DNA of 64,000 nt, taken from Microbacterium sp. Gd 4-13. GTDB lineage: Bacteria; Actinomycetota; Actinomycetes; Actinomycetales; Microbacteriaceae. The position numbers and the translations under genes were made by a program. The notes beneath the pieces are model-generated. The model had not been told where the DNA came from, did not search any database, and saw only the letters and a list, made by a program, of their open reading frames with translations. Position 1 is the first letter of the stretch; every line of letters begins with the position of its first letter. Shown one piece after another: positions 54,318 to 62,963 of this stretch. The stretch is from the NCBI RefSeq assembly GCF_003095395.1, contig NZ_QEIJ01000005.1, forward strand, positions 1 through 64,000, read 5' to 3'.

Positions 54318-56480
54318 TCACATCTTGGCGGGTTCCGGTACGCGGATGACGCGCGCATCGGGATCATGCCTGCGGGCACCGGCGGACGGCCACCAGTTCC
54401 CGCGGCCGAGGAGCGTCATGGCCGCCGGCAGCAGCAGCCCGCGGATGAGCGTCACGTCCAAGAGCACGGCCACCAGCATCCCGATGCCGATCTCCTTCAT
54501 CGCGACGAGCTCGCCGACCGCGAAGCCCAGGAACACGATGCAGATCGCCAGAGCGGCGGTGGTCACCACGGGGCCGGTCTGCGTGATCCCGTACCTCACG
54601 GCCTCGGCGTTCGCCGCGCGCGGATCGACGGCGGGGTCACGCTCGACCCACCTCTCGCGGATGCGCGCGAGCAGGAAGACCTCGTAGTCCATCGTGAGTC
54701 CGAACGCGAGAAGCCCGATGAACAGCGGCGTGGTCACGTCGAGGGTGCCCACCGGCTCGAACCCGAGGAGCGCACTCCCCCAGCCCCACTGGAAGATCAT
54801 GACGAGCACCCCCAGCGTCGCCGTCATGGTGAGGATGCTGAGAAGCAGCGCCTTCACCGGAACGATGACCGACCGGGTCAGGGCGAACAGCAGCGCGAAG
54901 CTGGCCACGGCGACGACGCCGACGGCGAGCGGGATGCGCTGCAGCAGATGCTCCTGCGTGTCGACGAGGGCCGCCGCGGGGCCGGTCACCTGCACGGTCA
55001 GGTCGGTGTCGACCGCCCGCGCCTCGTGCACCAGGCGTTGCGCGGCCGCGCTCGTCGCGCTGTCGCCGACCGGGGTGAAATCGACGGCGGTGACGTCCCC
55101 CGGAAGGTCGGCGACGAGATCGGCGTCGGCGACATCGGGCGACGCGGCGATGCGGTCGAGGACGGCGACGACGGCGGGGTCGCCGACCGCGCCGTCGACG
55201 ACGACCGTCACCGGCTCGACGCCGAACCCGGCGAAGCCCGTCGTCGTCGCCTCGTAGGCGCGGCGCTCCTCGGCCGCCGGCGGCAGCGAGCGGATGTCGG
55301 AGCTGTCGAGTGCGAGGGAGGAGAGGGGGGCGGCCAGGGCGAGGAGGACGACAACGGCGCCGATGACGACCGCGACCGGCCGACGCTGGGCGAGACCGGC
55401 GGAGCGTGCGAGCCAGCCCCGCGATGCCGACGCGTCCGGGCGCGACCACGGCCGCGCCCACGTGCGGACCCCCCGGGCCGGAAGGTGCCGGTGCACCACG
55501 GCGAGCGCCGGCGGAAGCAGCGCGAGACCCGCCGCGGTGGACAACACCACCACGATCGCGCCGCCCAGCGCCATACCCGACAGCAGGGGGTCACCCAGGA
55601 GGAGCACGCCGACGAGGGCGATGAACACGGCGAGACCCGAGATGAGGACGGCCCTGCCGGCGGAGGCCACCGTGCGGGTCATCAGGAGCTCGAGCGGCGC
55701 ATCGGGGTCGTTCTGCCGCTCCTCGCGGAAGCGCATGATCACGAGCAGGCTGTAATCCACTGCCAGGCCCAGACCCAGGATCGTGACGATGTTGACCGCG
55801 AACTCGTTGACGGGCATGACCGCGACCACGGCCCCGAGCACCAGGAGCGTCACCACGATGGACGCCAGAGCGACCACGATGGGCAGGATGCCGACGCGGA
55901 AGCCGCCCAGCACGATGACGAGGACGACGAGCAGGACGACGATGGCGATCCCCTCGCCGATCGCGGCGTCGGTGAGGGCGCGATCGACGAAGGCCTGCTC
56001 GGCGAGCAGCTGCCCTCCGACGAGCACCTCGGGGGCGGCGATCGTGTGGAGACGCTCGGAGACCTCCGCGGCCACCGCGAGGGCGGCCTCCCCCTCGAGT
56101 GCGCGGTCGATTTCGACCACCACGAGCGACGATCGACCGTCATCTCCGATCGCGCCACCGGAGGTGTAGGCGTCTGAGACGTCGACCACTCCCGGAACCT
56201 CCCGGATGCCGGTCAGCACCGACGTCGCGCTCTCGCGCAGCGCGGGAGAGAAGAAGTCCTCCCCCGCGATCACGGCCGTGACGAGCTCTCCTTCGGGGTC
56301 AAGCTGGTCCAGGCGCTCCTGGGCGATCAGCGACTCGGCGCCGGCGGGTGCGTCGTCGACCGACGTCATCCGATCGAAGACGTCACCGGCGAAGACCGCC
56401 CCGATGACGATGAGGAGACCCCACACGCCCAGGAAGAGGAAACGGCGCCGAACGGTGGCGCGGCCGAGGGTGGCGAGCAT
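54318..56480 (-). CDS. MMPL/RND-family membrane transporter
   Basis: 720 residues. One N-terminal helix, an extracytoplasmic domain (about 40-170), five helices (about 170-335), a second extracytoplasmic domain (about 400-545) and a final helix bundle: the duplicated RND layout. Family motifs: GLGLAVDYSLLVIMRFREE (first half) and AFGLTMDYEVFLLARIRERWVE (second half), holding the Asp-Tyr pairs of the proton relay. MMPL proteins export lipids or drugs. ATG 56480 has GGGAGG upstream. It lies downstream of the large secreted protein but is separated by a terminator. Confidence 0.93.
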   Translation of the reverse strand: MLATLGRATVRRRFLFLGVWGLLIVIGAVFAGDVFDRMTSVDDAPAGAESLIAQERLDQLDPEGELVTAVIAGEDFFSPALRESATSVLTGIREVPGVVDVSDAYTSGGAIGDDGRSSLVVVEIDRALEGEAALAVAAEVSERLHTIAAPEVLVGGQLLAEQAFVDRALTDAAIGEGIAIVVLLVVLVIVLGGFRVGILPIVVALASIVVTLLVLGAVVAVMPVNEFAVNIVTILGLGLAVDYSLLVIMRFREERQNDPDAPLELLMTRTVASAGRAVLISGLAVFIALVGVLLLGDPLLSGMALGGAIVVVLSTAAGLALLPPALAVVHRHLPARGVRTWARPWSRPDASASRGWLARSAGLAQRRPVAVVIGAVVVLLALAAPLSSLALDSSDIRSLPPAAEERRAYEATTTGFAGFGVEPVTVVVDGAVGDPAVVAVLDRIAASPDVADADLVADLPGDVTAVDFTPVGDSATSAAAQRLVHEARAVDTDLTVQVTGPAAALVDTQEHLLQRIPLAVGVVAVASFALLFALTRSVIVPVKALLLSILTMTATLGVLVMIFQWGWGSALLGFEPVGTLDVTTPLFIGLLAFGLTMDYEVFLLARIRERWVERDPAVDPRAANAEAVRYGITQTGPVVTTAALAICIVFLGFAVGELVAMKEIGIGMLVAVLLDVTLIRGLLLPAAMTLLGRGNWWPSAGARRHDPDARVIRVPEPAKM

Positions 56481-56513
56481 GGGGTCCTCCCGGACTGACG
56501 GGGCAAAAGGAGA

Positions 56514-56550
56514 CCCTCCGGTGGCGGACACGAGGTCCGCCACCGGAGGG
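56514..56550 (-). terminator. Rho-independent terminator of the large secreted dehydrogenase gene
   Basis: Perfect 16-bp stem CCCTCCGGTGGCGGAC (56514-56529) and complement (56535-56550), 5-nt loop. On the minus strand the hairpin comes 16 bases after the stop at 56566 and is followed by TCTCCTTTTG, a classical U-rich run. Confidence 0.9.
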
Positions 56551-56565
56551 CGAGGTTCTCTGCGC

Positions 56566-59500
56566 CTAGCGGCAGCTCTTCGCGGCGTAGGCGGTCGTCG
56601 CCTCGCCGGTCCTGCTGTCGCCTGTCGCTGCGACCGTCGCCGATCCTGCCGGGACGGAGGCCTGGCGGGTGGTGAAGGTGTGAGCCACCGTGGCGCCGGG
56701 CTTCACCGCCTTGACGACCTTCTCGCCGTACGCGGACGTCAGCGTGACGTCCACAGGAACCGTATCGGAGTTCGTGGCACGAACCGTCAGCGATCCCTTC
56801 CCGGCGATGCAGCGGACCTCGCTGGTCGCGCTCACCGACAGGGGCGCCGGAGCGGTCAGATCCTTGACGCGGATGTTGCGGTACGACACCGCCTCACCGC
56901 CGCCGTGGTTCTGGACGCCGATGAAGCGGTCCTCGAGAAGGCGGTTCGGATCCGTGCTCGTGAAGTCGTTCACGAGGGTGCCGTTGAGGTAGATCTTGAT
57001 GTTCTTCCCCTTCACGACGATCTCGTAGCCGTTCCACGAACCGACGGGGTTCAGCGACGCCTCGACGGCCTCCGCGTTCGCCCCCTGGAAGGTGTAGATC
57101 GCGCCCGTGGTGCGATCCGCCGCATCCGTCGCGTCGATCTGGATCTCGTACCCCTGGTTCACCGCGACCCACGGGTCGTTGCCCGGGTTCGGGAACCCGA
57201 CGAACACGCCACCGTTGTGGTCGGCGACGAGCTTCCAGTCCAGCTTCAGGCTGTAGTCGGTCAACTGCTCGGTGCGGTTCCACAGCAGACCCAGGCCGCC
57301 TTCACCACGGATGCTGCAGTCGTCCTGGCGTCCGAACCCACCGGGTCCGGCCATGCGCCAGTCGTCGAGGCTCGCGAGCGTGCCGTCGAACATGCCGCGG
57401 TAGCCGTCTTCGATCTGTGCCGGGGCGCAGATGTCGGTGGCCGAGCCGATCGACAGGACGTCGACGTTGATGTTTCCCTTGTTACCCGTCTCGTACTTGA
57501 GGGCGATGCTGTTCGCCCCCGCGACGAGGTCGAGGTTGCGGGTGATCGTGCTCCAGGTCTTCCAGTCACCGGTCGACGGGAACGTCCAGTTGTCGACCTT
57601 GGTGCCGTTGACGTAGAGACCGACGTCCTTCGCCCCGGGTGCGGGGTTGGGCCCGTTCGAGTACCGCACGTTCACGGGGAAGTTGCCCGCCGTCTCGGAG
57701 TCCACGGTGAACGTGAAGGCCGATCCCGCGTTCCACATGCCGCCAGCGAAACCGGCACCGGAGTATCCGCTGTGCTCCCAGTCGACCTTGGCGCCGCCGG
57801 TGAGCGTCGCCTCCTCGGCCTCGTACCAGCCGCGGTCGGCCGGCGAGACGTAGCCCGGCAGCGAGTTCAGCGTGTACCAGGCCTCGGTGCTCCACAGGTC
57901 GTTGCCCGAGGCCGCCTCGAACGGACGCGGCGAACGGATGTAGACCACGCGGTCCTGCTTCAGTCCCTCGATCTGCAGCGTGACCGTGCGCTTGTCGTCG
58001 GAGACCTGGGCGCCGGAGACGCTCAGCACCTCCTCGTCGAGCTTGGGTCCGCCGTAGGTGGAGGTGGGCAGGTAGCGCCACTGCTTGGCCTGGTAGGCCT
58101 TCGAGATGTTGGCGACCGTCTCGTCCGAGATGGGCTCGGTGTACTCGATCTGGAATCCGCCTTCGACGACCTTCATCGAGGTCATGTCGAACGCGCTCGG
58201 GGTCGTGTTCGGAACCAGCTTCTGGAGGCCGTAGGTGAGCTTGCCCGCCTCACCCCAGTTGCCGCCCTCGCCGGTGCCGCCGATGTAGAGCGACTTGTCC
58301 GGGCCCTCGATGACGCGGTTGACCCCGACCTCGAACCCGGCGGAGTGACGGAACACCGCACCCTGGAACTCACCGTCGACCTTCTCGAGGAAGGCGCGCT
58401 GCAGACCGCCGTAGGTCACGTCGCCGAACATCATCTGGCCGGCGAAAGGACCGTCCTTGAGCATGATCGGCGTGCTCGGGGAGTTGCCGATCTCGTTCTG
58501 CGGGATCCAGACGACGGGCTGGGTGACGGGCTGGTCGTCGAACAGGCCCGGCTTGCCGTCGATGTCGGTGGTGAAGTGGTTGAAGAAGCGACCCGGCTTG
58601 ATGTTCACCAGCTTGTTGGACGGAAGCCATGCGCCCTGGTTGTCCATCGCGAACAGCTCGTTCTCGGGGCCGAAGGCGACGCCGTTAGGCGTGCGCAGTC
58701 CACCGGCGATATAGGTGAGCTCCCCCGTGGTGCGGTTGATCGCGACCGACGTGCCGCGGTTCTTCGCCGGCTGCGGGTTGGTGGTGGCCCCGCCGTTGTT
58801 GATGGCGACCGAGAGGTTCACGTAGAAGTTCTCGTCGTCGTGGATGAGGCCGAACGCGAACTCGTGGAAGTTGTTGCCCGAGGGGTACTCGGCGACCTTC
58901 CGCTTGGCGTCGAAGAGGCCGTCACCGTCGGGGTCGCTGAGCTCGGTGAGCTGGTAGCGCTCCGATACGTAGATCTTGTCGTCGATCACATCGATGCCCA
59001 TGGGGTTGAGCAGTCCGTCGGCGACCTTCTTGTAGGTCACGTCCTGGGGGCCGGCGGCCGTCTGGACGCCGTCGAGGAGGTACACCTCGCCGGGCTTCGA
59101 CGTGTCCCAGCCGCCCGAGTTGACCGAGCCGGTGGTGAGGACGGCCAGCTTGTCGCCGAGGAACGCCAGGCCCGAGACCTTCGGGGTGAAGCCCTCCGGG
59201 CGCAGGTTCACGAGGGAGTAGTTGGGGTTGACCGCGTCGAGGCGCAGACCGTCTCCGGCGGAGTCGGTGCTGCCCTCGCAGTACTTGGTGCCGGGGGCGG
59301 TCACCCGCACGACACCGGCCTCTGTGCTCAGAGCGCTGGTGGGCACGAGAACGAACGAAGACGTCCCGGGGACCTTCCATTCGAGCTTCAGCGCCTGGCC
59401 GTTCGTGGCCTCGAACATCTCGACGAAGAGGTCGTGGACGCCGACGTCGAGGGTGGTGGTGCCCTCGACCGCTTCGGTGCCGTGCAGGCCGTCGTTGTCG

Positions 59501-59898
59501 ATCAGCAGCTTGCCGTCGAGCGTCATGCGCGATCCGTCGTCGCTGCTCAGGCGGAACGTGTAGGCCCCGGGGGTCTCGACGGTGAGGTTCGCCGTCACGT
59601 GGGAGATGAAGTTGTCGTTGCCGCCGAAGTCCTCGTCGGTCGAGTAGTTGATGTTCGACATCAGCTTGTCGACGTTCGGGGTCTGGCCGGACTTCAGCGT
59701 GCAGAGCTGGGTGAGGGGCGGGGTGTAGTAGGTCCGCAGCGTCACACCCTGGTCCTGGCGAGGCAGGTCCGCCGCGGAGGCGGGAACGATCGCGCCGGCG
59801 GCGACCAGCACGCTGCCGAGCGCCACCGCGATCAGGGATCTCGCCGCTCGGCGAGTGCTGCGCCGGCGAGTGCCGGACAAGACAGCAGATTCGGGCAT
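56566..59898 (-). CDS. Large secreted PA14 / PQQ-type dehydrogenase / DUF1080 multidomain protein
   Basis: 1110 residues. Signal peptide about 1-43 with TRRAARSLIAVAL (two adjacent Arg, weak Tat resemblance). PA14 sugar-binding domain about 50-185 (FRLSSDDGSRMTLDGKLLID); beta-propeller resembling PQQ/membrane-bound dehydrogenase N-terminal domains about 215-560 (GLAFLGDKLAVLTTG, GGLRTPNGVAFGPENELFAMDNQG); a CBM35/CBM6-type module about 687-825 (WYEAEEATLTGGA); DUF1080 (3-keto-disaccharide hydrolase-like) about 830-1015; a C-terminal Ig-like end with paired Cys. Suggests oxidation and cleavage of an extracellular glycan or disaccharide. ATG 59898 follows AAAGGAG. Confidence 0.9.
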   Translation of the reverse strand: MPESAVLSGTRRRSTRRAARSLIAVALGSVLVAAGAIVPASAADLPRQDQGVTLRTYYTPPLTQLCTLKSGQTPNVDKLMSNINYSTDEDFGGNDNFISHVTANLTVETPGAYTFRLSSDDGSRMTLDGKLLIDNDGLHGTEAVEGTTTLDVGVHDLFVEMFEATNGQALKLEWKVPGTSSFVLVPTSALSTEAGVVRVTAPGTKYCEGSTDSAGDGLRLDAVNPNYSLVNLRPEGFTPKVSGLAFLGDKLAVLTTGSVNSGGWDTSKPGEVYLLDGVQTAAGPQDVTYKKVADGLLNPMGIDVIDDKIYVSERYQLTELSDPDGDGLFDAKRKVAEYPSGNNFHEFAFGLIHDDENFYVNLSVAINNGGATTNPQPAKNRGTSVAINRTTGELTYIAGGLRTPNGVAFGPENELFAMDNQGAWLPSNKLVNIKPGRFFNHFTTDIDGKPGLFDDQPVTQPVVWIPQNEIGNSPSTPIMLKDGPFAGQMMFGDVTYGGLQRAFLEKVDGEFQGAVFRHSAGFEVGVNRVIEGPDKSLYIGGTGEGGNWGEAGKLTYGLQKLVPNTTPSAFDMTSMKVVEGGFQIEYTEPISDETVANISKAYQAKQWRYLPTSTYGGPKLDEEVLSVSGAQVSDDKRTVTLQIEGLKQDRVVYIRSPRPFEAASGNDLWSTEAWYTLNSLPGYVSPADRGWYEAEEATLTGGAKVDWEHSGYSGAGFAGGMWNAGSAFTFTVDSETAGNFPVNVRYSNGPNPAPGAKDVGLYVNGTKVDNWTFPSTGDWKTWSTITRNLDLVAGANSIALKYETGNKGNINVDVLSIGSATDICAPAQIEDGYRGMFDGTLASLDDWRMAGPGGFGRQDDCSIRGEGGLGLLWNRTEQLTDYSLKLDWKLVADHNGGVFVGFPNPGNDPWVAVNQGYEIQIDATDAADRTTGAIYTFQGANAEAVEASLNPVGSWNGYEIVVKGKNIKIYLNGTLVNDFTSTDPNRLLEDRFIGVQNHGGGEAVSYRNIRVKDLTAPAPLSVSATSEVRCIAGKGSLTVRATNSDTVPVDVTLTSAYGEKVVKAVKPGATVAHTFTTRQASVPAGSATVAATGDSRTGEATTAYAAKSCR

Positions 59899-60382
59899 CT
59901 TTGCTCCTTTGGGTCATTGCCGCCCCGCGCGCGAGTGCCGAGACAAACAGCGGCGAGAACGGGCGTCGTCATCGTAGGCAACTTTTGCCGCGTTGTCTAC
60001 AAAACCTGTCAGGTGAATGGTGTTTCGCTCCCGGCTGCGAGGTCGGACCGAGGATCTGCAGACGACGATCCTTCGCTCAGAGGCGGATCGAGACCTGTGT
60101 TTTCGGCATTCCGCGACCAGAAGAACATTTGATGCCATTCCGGCAACTTCTGCTTGACGGTTGTCAGTCTGCCGACTACTGTCACATCGAACCCGAGTAC
60201 ACCGACCTTCGTGACAGCGCGGCCACGAGACGATTTCGTCATCGATGCCCACCGTCTCGACGGTCGGCATCCCGTTCACCGGGCTGCGCACCGCTGCCCC
60301 GCCCATCGAACACATCGCGGCCGACCCGTCGGTCGCACCCTCGCGGGCCGTCGTCGCGACGACCGCAGAACGGAGCTGAACC
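59899..60382. promoter_or_regulatory. Divergent regulatory region with repeated GGCAACTT-type sites
   Basis: 484 bp without a supported gene. Contains GGCAACTTTTGCC (59977-59989) close to the large dehydrogenase gene and GGCAACTTCTGC (60142-60153) directly upstream of the plus-strand -35 box: 11 of 12 shared bases. Also the palindrome TTGTCTACAA (59993-60002), a GntR-operator-like form. The repeat at both ends suggests common control of the divergent genes. Confidence 0.5.
60154..60182 (+). promoter_or_regulatory. Sigma70-like promoter of the WxL-like gene
   Basis: TTGACG (60154-60159), 17-base spacer, TACTGT (60177-60182). Predicted leader is about 195 bases. The -35 starts TTGACGGTT as at the ThuA promoter (10761). 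Confidence 0.6.
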
Positions 60383-61003
60383 ATGATGACCTCCACCCGC
60401 AACGGGCTGGGCGCACGCATCGGCGTCGCCGCGCTCGGCATCGGCATCCTCACCGCCCTCGGCTCCGGTGCAGCCATCGCCGCGACCGAGGACTCCGTCG
60501 ACGTCAGCGTCGAGATCGAACCGAACGCTGAACCGGGAGCCCTCGCCCTGACCGTGGCCGGCGAGTCCGCCGCCCTCACCGAGACGGATTCGATCGGAAC
60601 CGACCGGGTCTTCACCGGGACGCTCCCGACGGTCACGGTCACCGATACCCGCCTCGCCGAGGACGTCGATCCCGAGGCGTTCTGGTACGTGCTCGGCTCG
60701 ATCACCGACTTCACCGGTGACGCCGACCAGCCCGACATCCTCGCGGCCGACGCCTTCGGCTGGGCTCCGGCGATCACCGCGGGCGACCCCGCGCTCGTCA
60801 GCGAGGGCGACGAAGTGCTCCCCGGCGCACCGTTCGGCTCCGGGTTCGGCGACGACCAGGAGCTGCTCGCCCTGGCCGACAACGCCGCCGCGGCCGCGCC
60901 CGGCTCCTACTCCGCCAACGCCGAGCTGACGCTGCGCACCCCCGGCACGGTCGCCCCCGGCAGCTACGCCGCGACGATCACGCTGTCGCTCTTCGAGGGC
61001 TGA
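60383..61003 (+). CDS. Secreted WxL-like domain protein
   Basis: 206 residues: signal peptide about 1-33 (IGVAALGIGILTALGSGAAIA) and a single beta-rich domain. PGALALTVAGESAAL, FTGTLPTVTVTDTR, WYVLG, FGWAP and the ending GSYAATITLSLFEG match, in order, the C-terminal domain of the ThuA protein at 9062-10666. The pattern resembles WxL domains, which attach non-covalently to the cell wall or to DUF916-type partners; the W-x-V-x-G and G-W motifs are here degenerate. ATG 60383 follows CGGAGCTGAACC. Divergent from the large dehydrogenase gene. Confidence 0.8.
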   Translation: MMTSTRNGLGARIGVAALGIGILTALGSGAAIAATEDSVDVSVEIEPNAEPGALALTVAGESAALTETDSIGTDRVFTGTLPTVTVTDTRLAEDVDPEAFWYVLGSITDFTGDADQPDILAADAFGWAPAITAGDPALVSEGDEVLPGAPFGSGFGDDQELLALADNAAAAAPGSYSANAELTLRTPGTVAPGSYAATITLSLFEG

Positions 61004-61100
61004 CACGCACCACACGGTGAAGGGCGGGGCGAGACGATCTCGTCCCGCCCTTCGTCGTTCCGGCCGACCTCCGCACGCCTGGTCTGACGGATGCGTCGAC

Positions 61101-61463
61101 TCAGGCCCGCGTGTCGCCCTCGCCGACGGCCCGCCGACCCGCCGACGGCTCCACCGGCACCGGGGCGGCGCCCCGATGCCGACCCTCCGCCGCCGACGGC
61201 GCCTCCGTCTCGGCGATGAGGGCTTCGCGCACGATGCGACGCGGGTCGAACCGACGGGGATCGAGCTGACGCCAATCGCTGTCGGTGAACTCGGGTCCGA
61301 GCTCCTCTCGGAGGCGGCCCTCGGCGGATCGCGCGAACACCGTGGCGCGGTCGACGACACGGCGAAGGCCTGCCGCGTAGACGGGCAGTCGAGCGGGACC
61401 GATGAGCATCGCGGCGAGGAAACCGATCAGGATGAGCTTCTCGAACGTCAGGCCGAAGGTCAT
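61101..61463 (-). CDS. tatB: Twin-arginine translocase TatB-family protein
   Basis: 120 residues. One N-terminal helix with FGLTFEKLILIGFLAAMLIGPARLP, the TatA/B hinge Pro, an amphipathic stretch (AAGLRRVVDRATVFARSAEG) and REELGPEFTDSDWRQLDPRRFDPRRIVREAL, a pattern specific to actinobacterial TatB. TatB helps TatC recognise folded, twin-Arg-signal proteins. ATG 61463 overlaps the tatC stop (ATGA). Third gene of the tatA-tatC-tatB operon. Confidence 0.9.
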   Translation of the reverse strand: MTFGLTFEKLILIGFLAAMLIGPARLPVYAAGLRRVVDRATVFARSAEGRLREELGPEFTDSDWRQLDPRRFDPRRIVREALIAETEAPSAAEGRHRGAAPVPVEPSAGRRAVGEGDTRA

Positions 61464-62281
61464 GCCTGAAGCTCCGAACGATCGGGCACGACGGGCAGCG
61501 CCTTCGCCTTCCGGCGATCGAGGATCAGCGAGACCCCCACCGCCGCGAAGAAGAGAGCACTCAGCACTCCCGCCAGCATCAGCATCGAGATGACATCGGC
61601 TGCGGGTGTGGCCAGGGCCGCGAAGAGCGTGGCCACGAGGATGGCGATGCGCCAGCCGCGAAGGATCTCACGCCCGCTCATCACGCCGGCGAGGTTCAGA
61701 GCGACGAGGAACACCGGCAGCACGTACGCGACTCCGACGACGATCAGGAGCTTGAACACGAAGTCGTAGTAGAAGGACGCCGTATAGAACTGAGCCCCCT
61801 GCTCGGGCACGAAGGTGGCCATGAGCTCGACGATGTGCGGAACGATCGCCAGACCCGAGGCGCAGCCGGCGAAGAAGAGCGGGATCGCGGCGGCGAGGAA
61901 ACCGACGGTGTAGCGAACCTCCGACCGGCTCAGCCCGGGCATGATGAACGCCCAGATCTGCCACAGCCAGATGGGCGCCGAGGCGAGGATGCCGATGGCG
62001 AAGGCGATCCGCATGCGCAGATCGAACCCGCTCGTCACAGTGTCGAAGTTCAAGACGGCGAAGTCATCGCCCCGCGATGCCGCGACGACGCGGATCGGTT
62101 CGGTGATGAGGTGGATCACGGCGTCGGTGAAGATGAAGGCGCCGACCATCCCGAGCACGAGGGCGAACGCGGCGATCATGAGCCGCTTGCGCAGTTCGAC
62201 CAGGTGGCCGCCCAGCGACATGCGCCGATCGCGGCGGTGCGCCTTCTTCTCGGCGGCCGACGCCCGCAGGGGCGCGGACAC
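61460..62281 (-). CDS. tatC: Twin-arginine translocase subunit TatC
   Basis: 273 residues, six membrane helices. Conserved cytoplasmic N-terminus MSLGGHLVELRKRLMIA with the signal-binding Glu, FDLRMRIAFAIGILASAPIWLWQIWAFIMPGLSRSEVRY, YYDFVFKLLIVVGVAYVLPVFLVAL and the C-terminal PAADVISMLML. It forms the receptor of the Tat export system. ATG 62281, eight bases after the tatA stop, in a compact three-gene operon. Confidence 0.95.
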   Translation of the reverse strand: MSAPLRASAAEKKAHRRDRRMSLGGHLVELRKRLMIAAFALVLGMVGAFIFTDAVIHLITEPIRVVAASRGDDFAVLNFDTVTSGFDLRMRIAFAIGILASAPIWLWQIWAFIMPGLSRSEVRYTVGFLAAAIPLFFAGCASGLAIVPHIVELMATFVPEQGAQFYTASFYYDFVFKLLIVVGVAYVLPVFLVALNLAGVMSGREILRGWRIAILVATLFAALATPAADVISMLMLAGVLSALFFAAVGVSLILDRRKAKALPVVPDRSELQA

Positions 62282-62289
62282 CTCTTATC

Positions 62290-62535
62290 TCAGCGCGTCG
62301 ACGCGCGGTCGCCGGCGTCGGAGGCGGCGTGCGGGGCCGCCGCCACTCCAGGCGCAGGCGCAGGTGCGGCCGCGACGCTCTCATCCTCCGACTTCATCGC
62401 CTTCATCTCACCCTTGAAGACGCGGGCGGACTGCCCGACGCTCTTCGCGAGCGCCGGCAGTTTGGCCGCGCCGAAGAGGAGAAGGATGACGGCGAGAACG
62501 ATGAGCAGATGCCATCCGGTCAGTCCGTGAAGCAT
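62290..62535 (-). CDS. tatA: Twin-arginine translocase subunit TatA
   Basis: 81 residues. Single N-terminal helix (WHLLIVLAVILLLFGAAKLPALAKSVG) with the FGxxKLP hinge, amphipathic helix QSARVFKGEMKAMKSED and an Ala/Pro tail. Forms the Tat pore. ATG 62535 follows AAAGGAGGGCCCC, an ideal ribosome site. Operon promoter must lie in the AT-richer region up to 62700. Confidence 0.94.
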   Translation of the reverse strand: MLHGLTGWHLLIVLAVILLLFGAAKLPALAKSVGQSARVFKGEMKAMKSEDESVAAAPAPAPGVAAAPHAASDAGDRASTR

Positions 62536-62963
62536 GGGGCCCTCCTTTGGGCTGCGGGCGACATCGCCCGAAAGATCGAGACGGCGACGGAGCGTTGGGA
62601 GGCTCCGACGGCAACGGGGCCGATGCTATGCGCGACGACGGACATTTACAAGATACGAGTAGATGAGAGTCTTGTTACCGGTTATTCGTCACCTTTTGAT
62701 TGACCGCTGTTGGAACATCCGTCATGATGACGACTGAGCAGCTCGCTCATAGACGGACCGAGCGCTCGACCCCCCGCAGGCCCCACGGTTCGTTTCGCTG
62801 CGTCCCGCGGCCCGGCCTGCCCCAACTCGACGAGGAGTGGAGGACATGGCGCGCGGAGGACTCCGCGCGGGCTTAGGCCCGGGTCGCCACGCGAAGCCGT
62901 TGGACCGGCTGGTGACGACCCGGTGAAAACAACTCGAACTCGCAAAACAGGAGCTGTTTCACG
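62536..62963. promoter_or_regulatory. Divergent promoter region between tatA and the sugar dehydrogenase gene
   Basis: 428 bp. The segment 62640-62730 is the most AT-rich of the window's end. It holds an inverted repeat ACAAGA (62648-62653) / TCTTGT (62670-62675), and a plus-strand promoter-like TTGACC (62700-62705), 17-base spacer, CATGAT (62723-62728). The downstream 230 bases form a long leader with a possible short reading frame (see next). Confidence 0.5.
62846..62926 (+). CDS. Possible 26-residue upstream reading frame
   Basis: ATG 62846 with a good ribosome site (GTGGAGG) opens 26 basic residues (MARGGLRAGLGPGRHAKPLDR then LVTTR) ending at TGA 62926, 37 bases before the dehydrogenase ATG. 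It may be a leader peptide, or chance. No homolog is recognised. Confidence 0.3.
   Translation: MARGGLRAGLGPGRHAKPLDRLVTTR

Noticed and set aside
56206-60132. 1308-residue plus-strand open frame
   Set aside because: Complement of the large secreted dehydrogenase gene; that strand has signal peptide, domains and terminator, this one has none.
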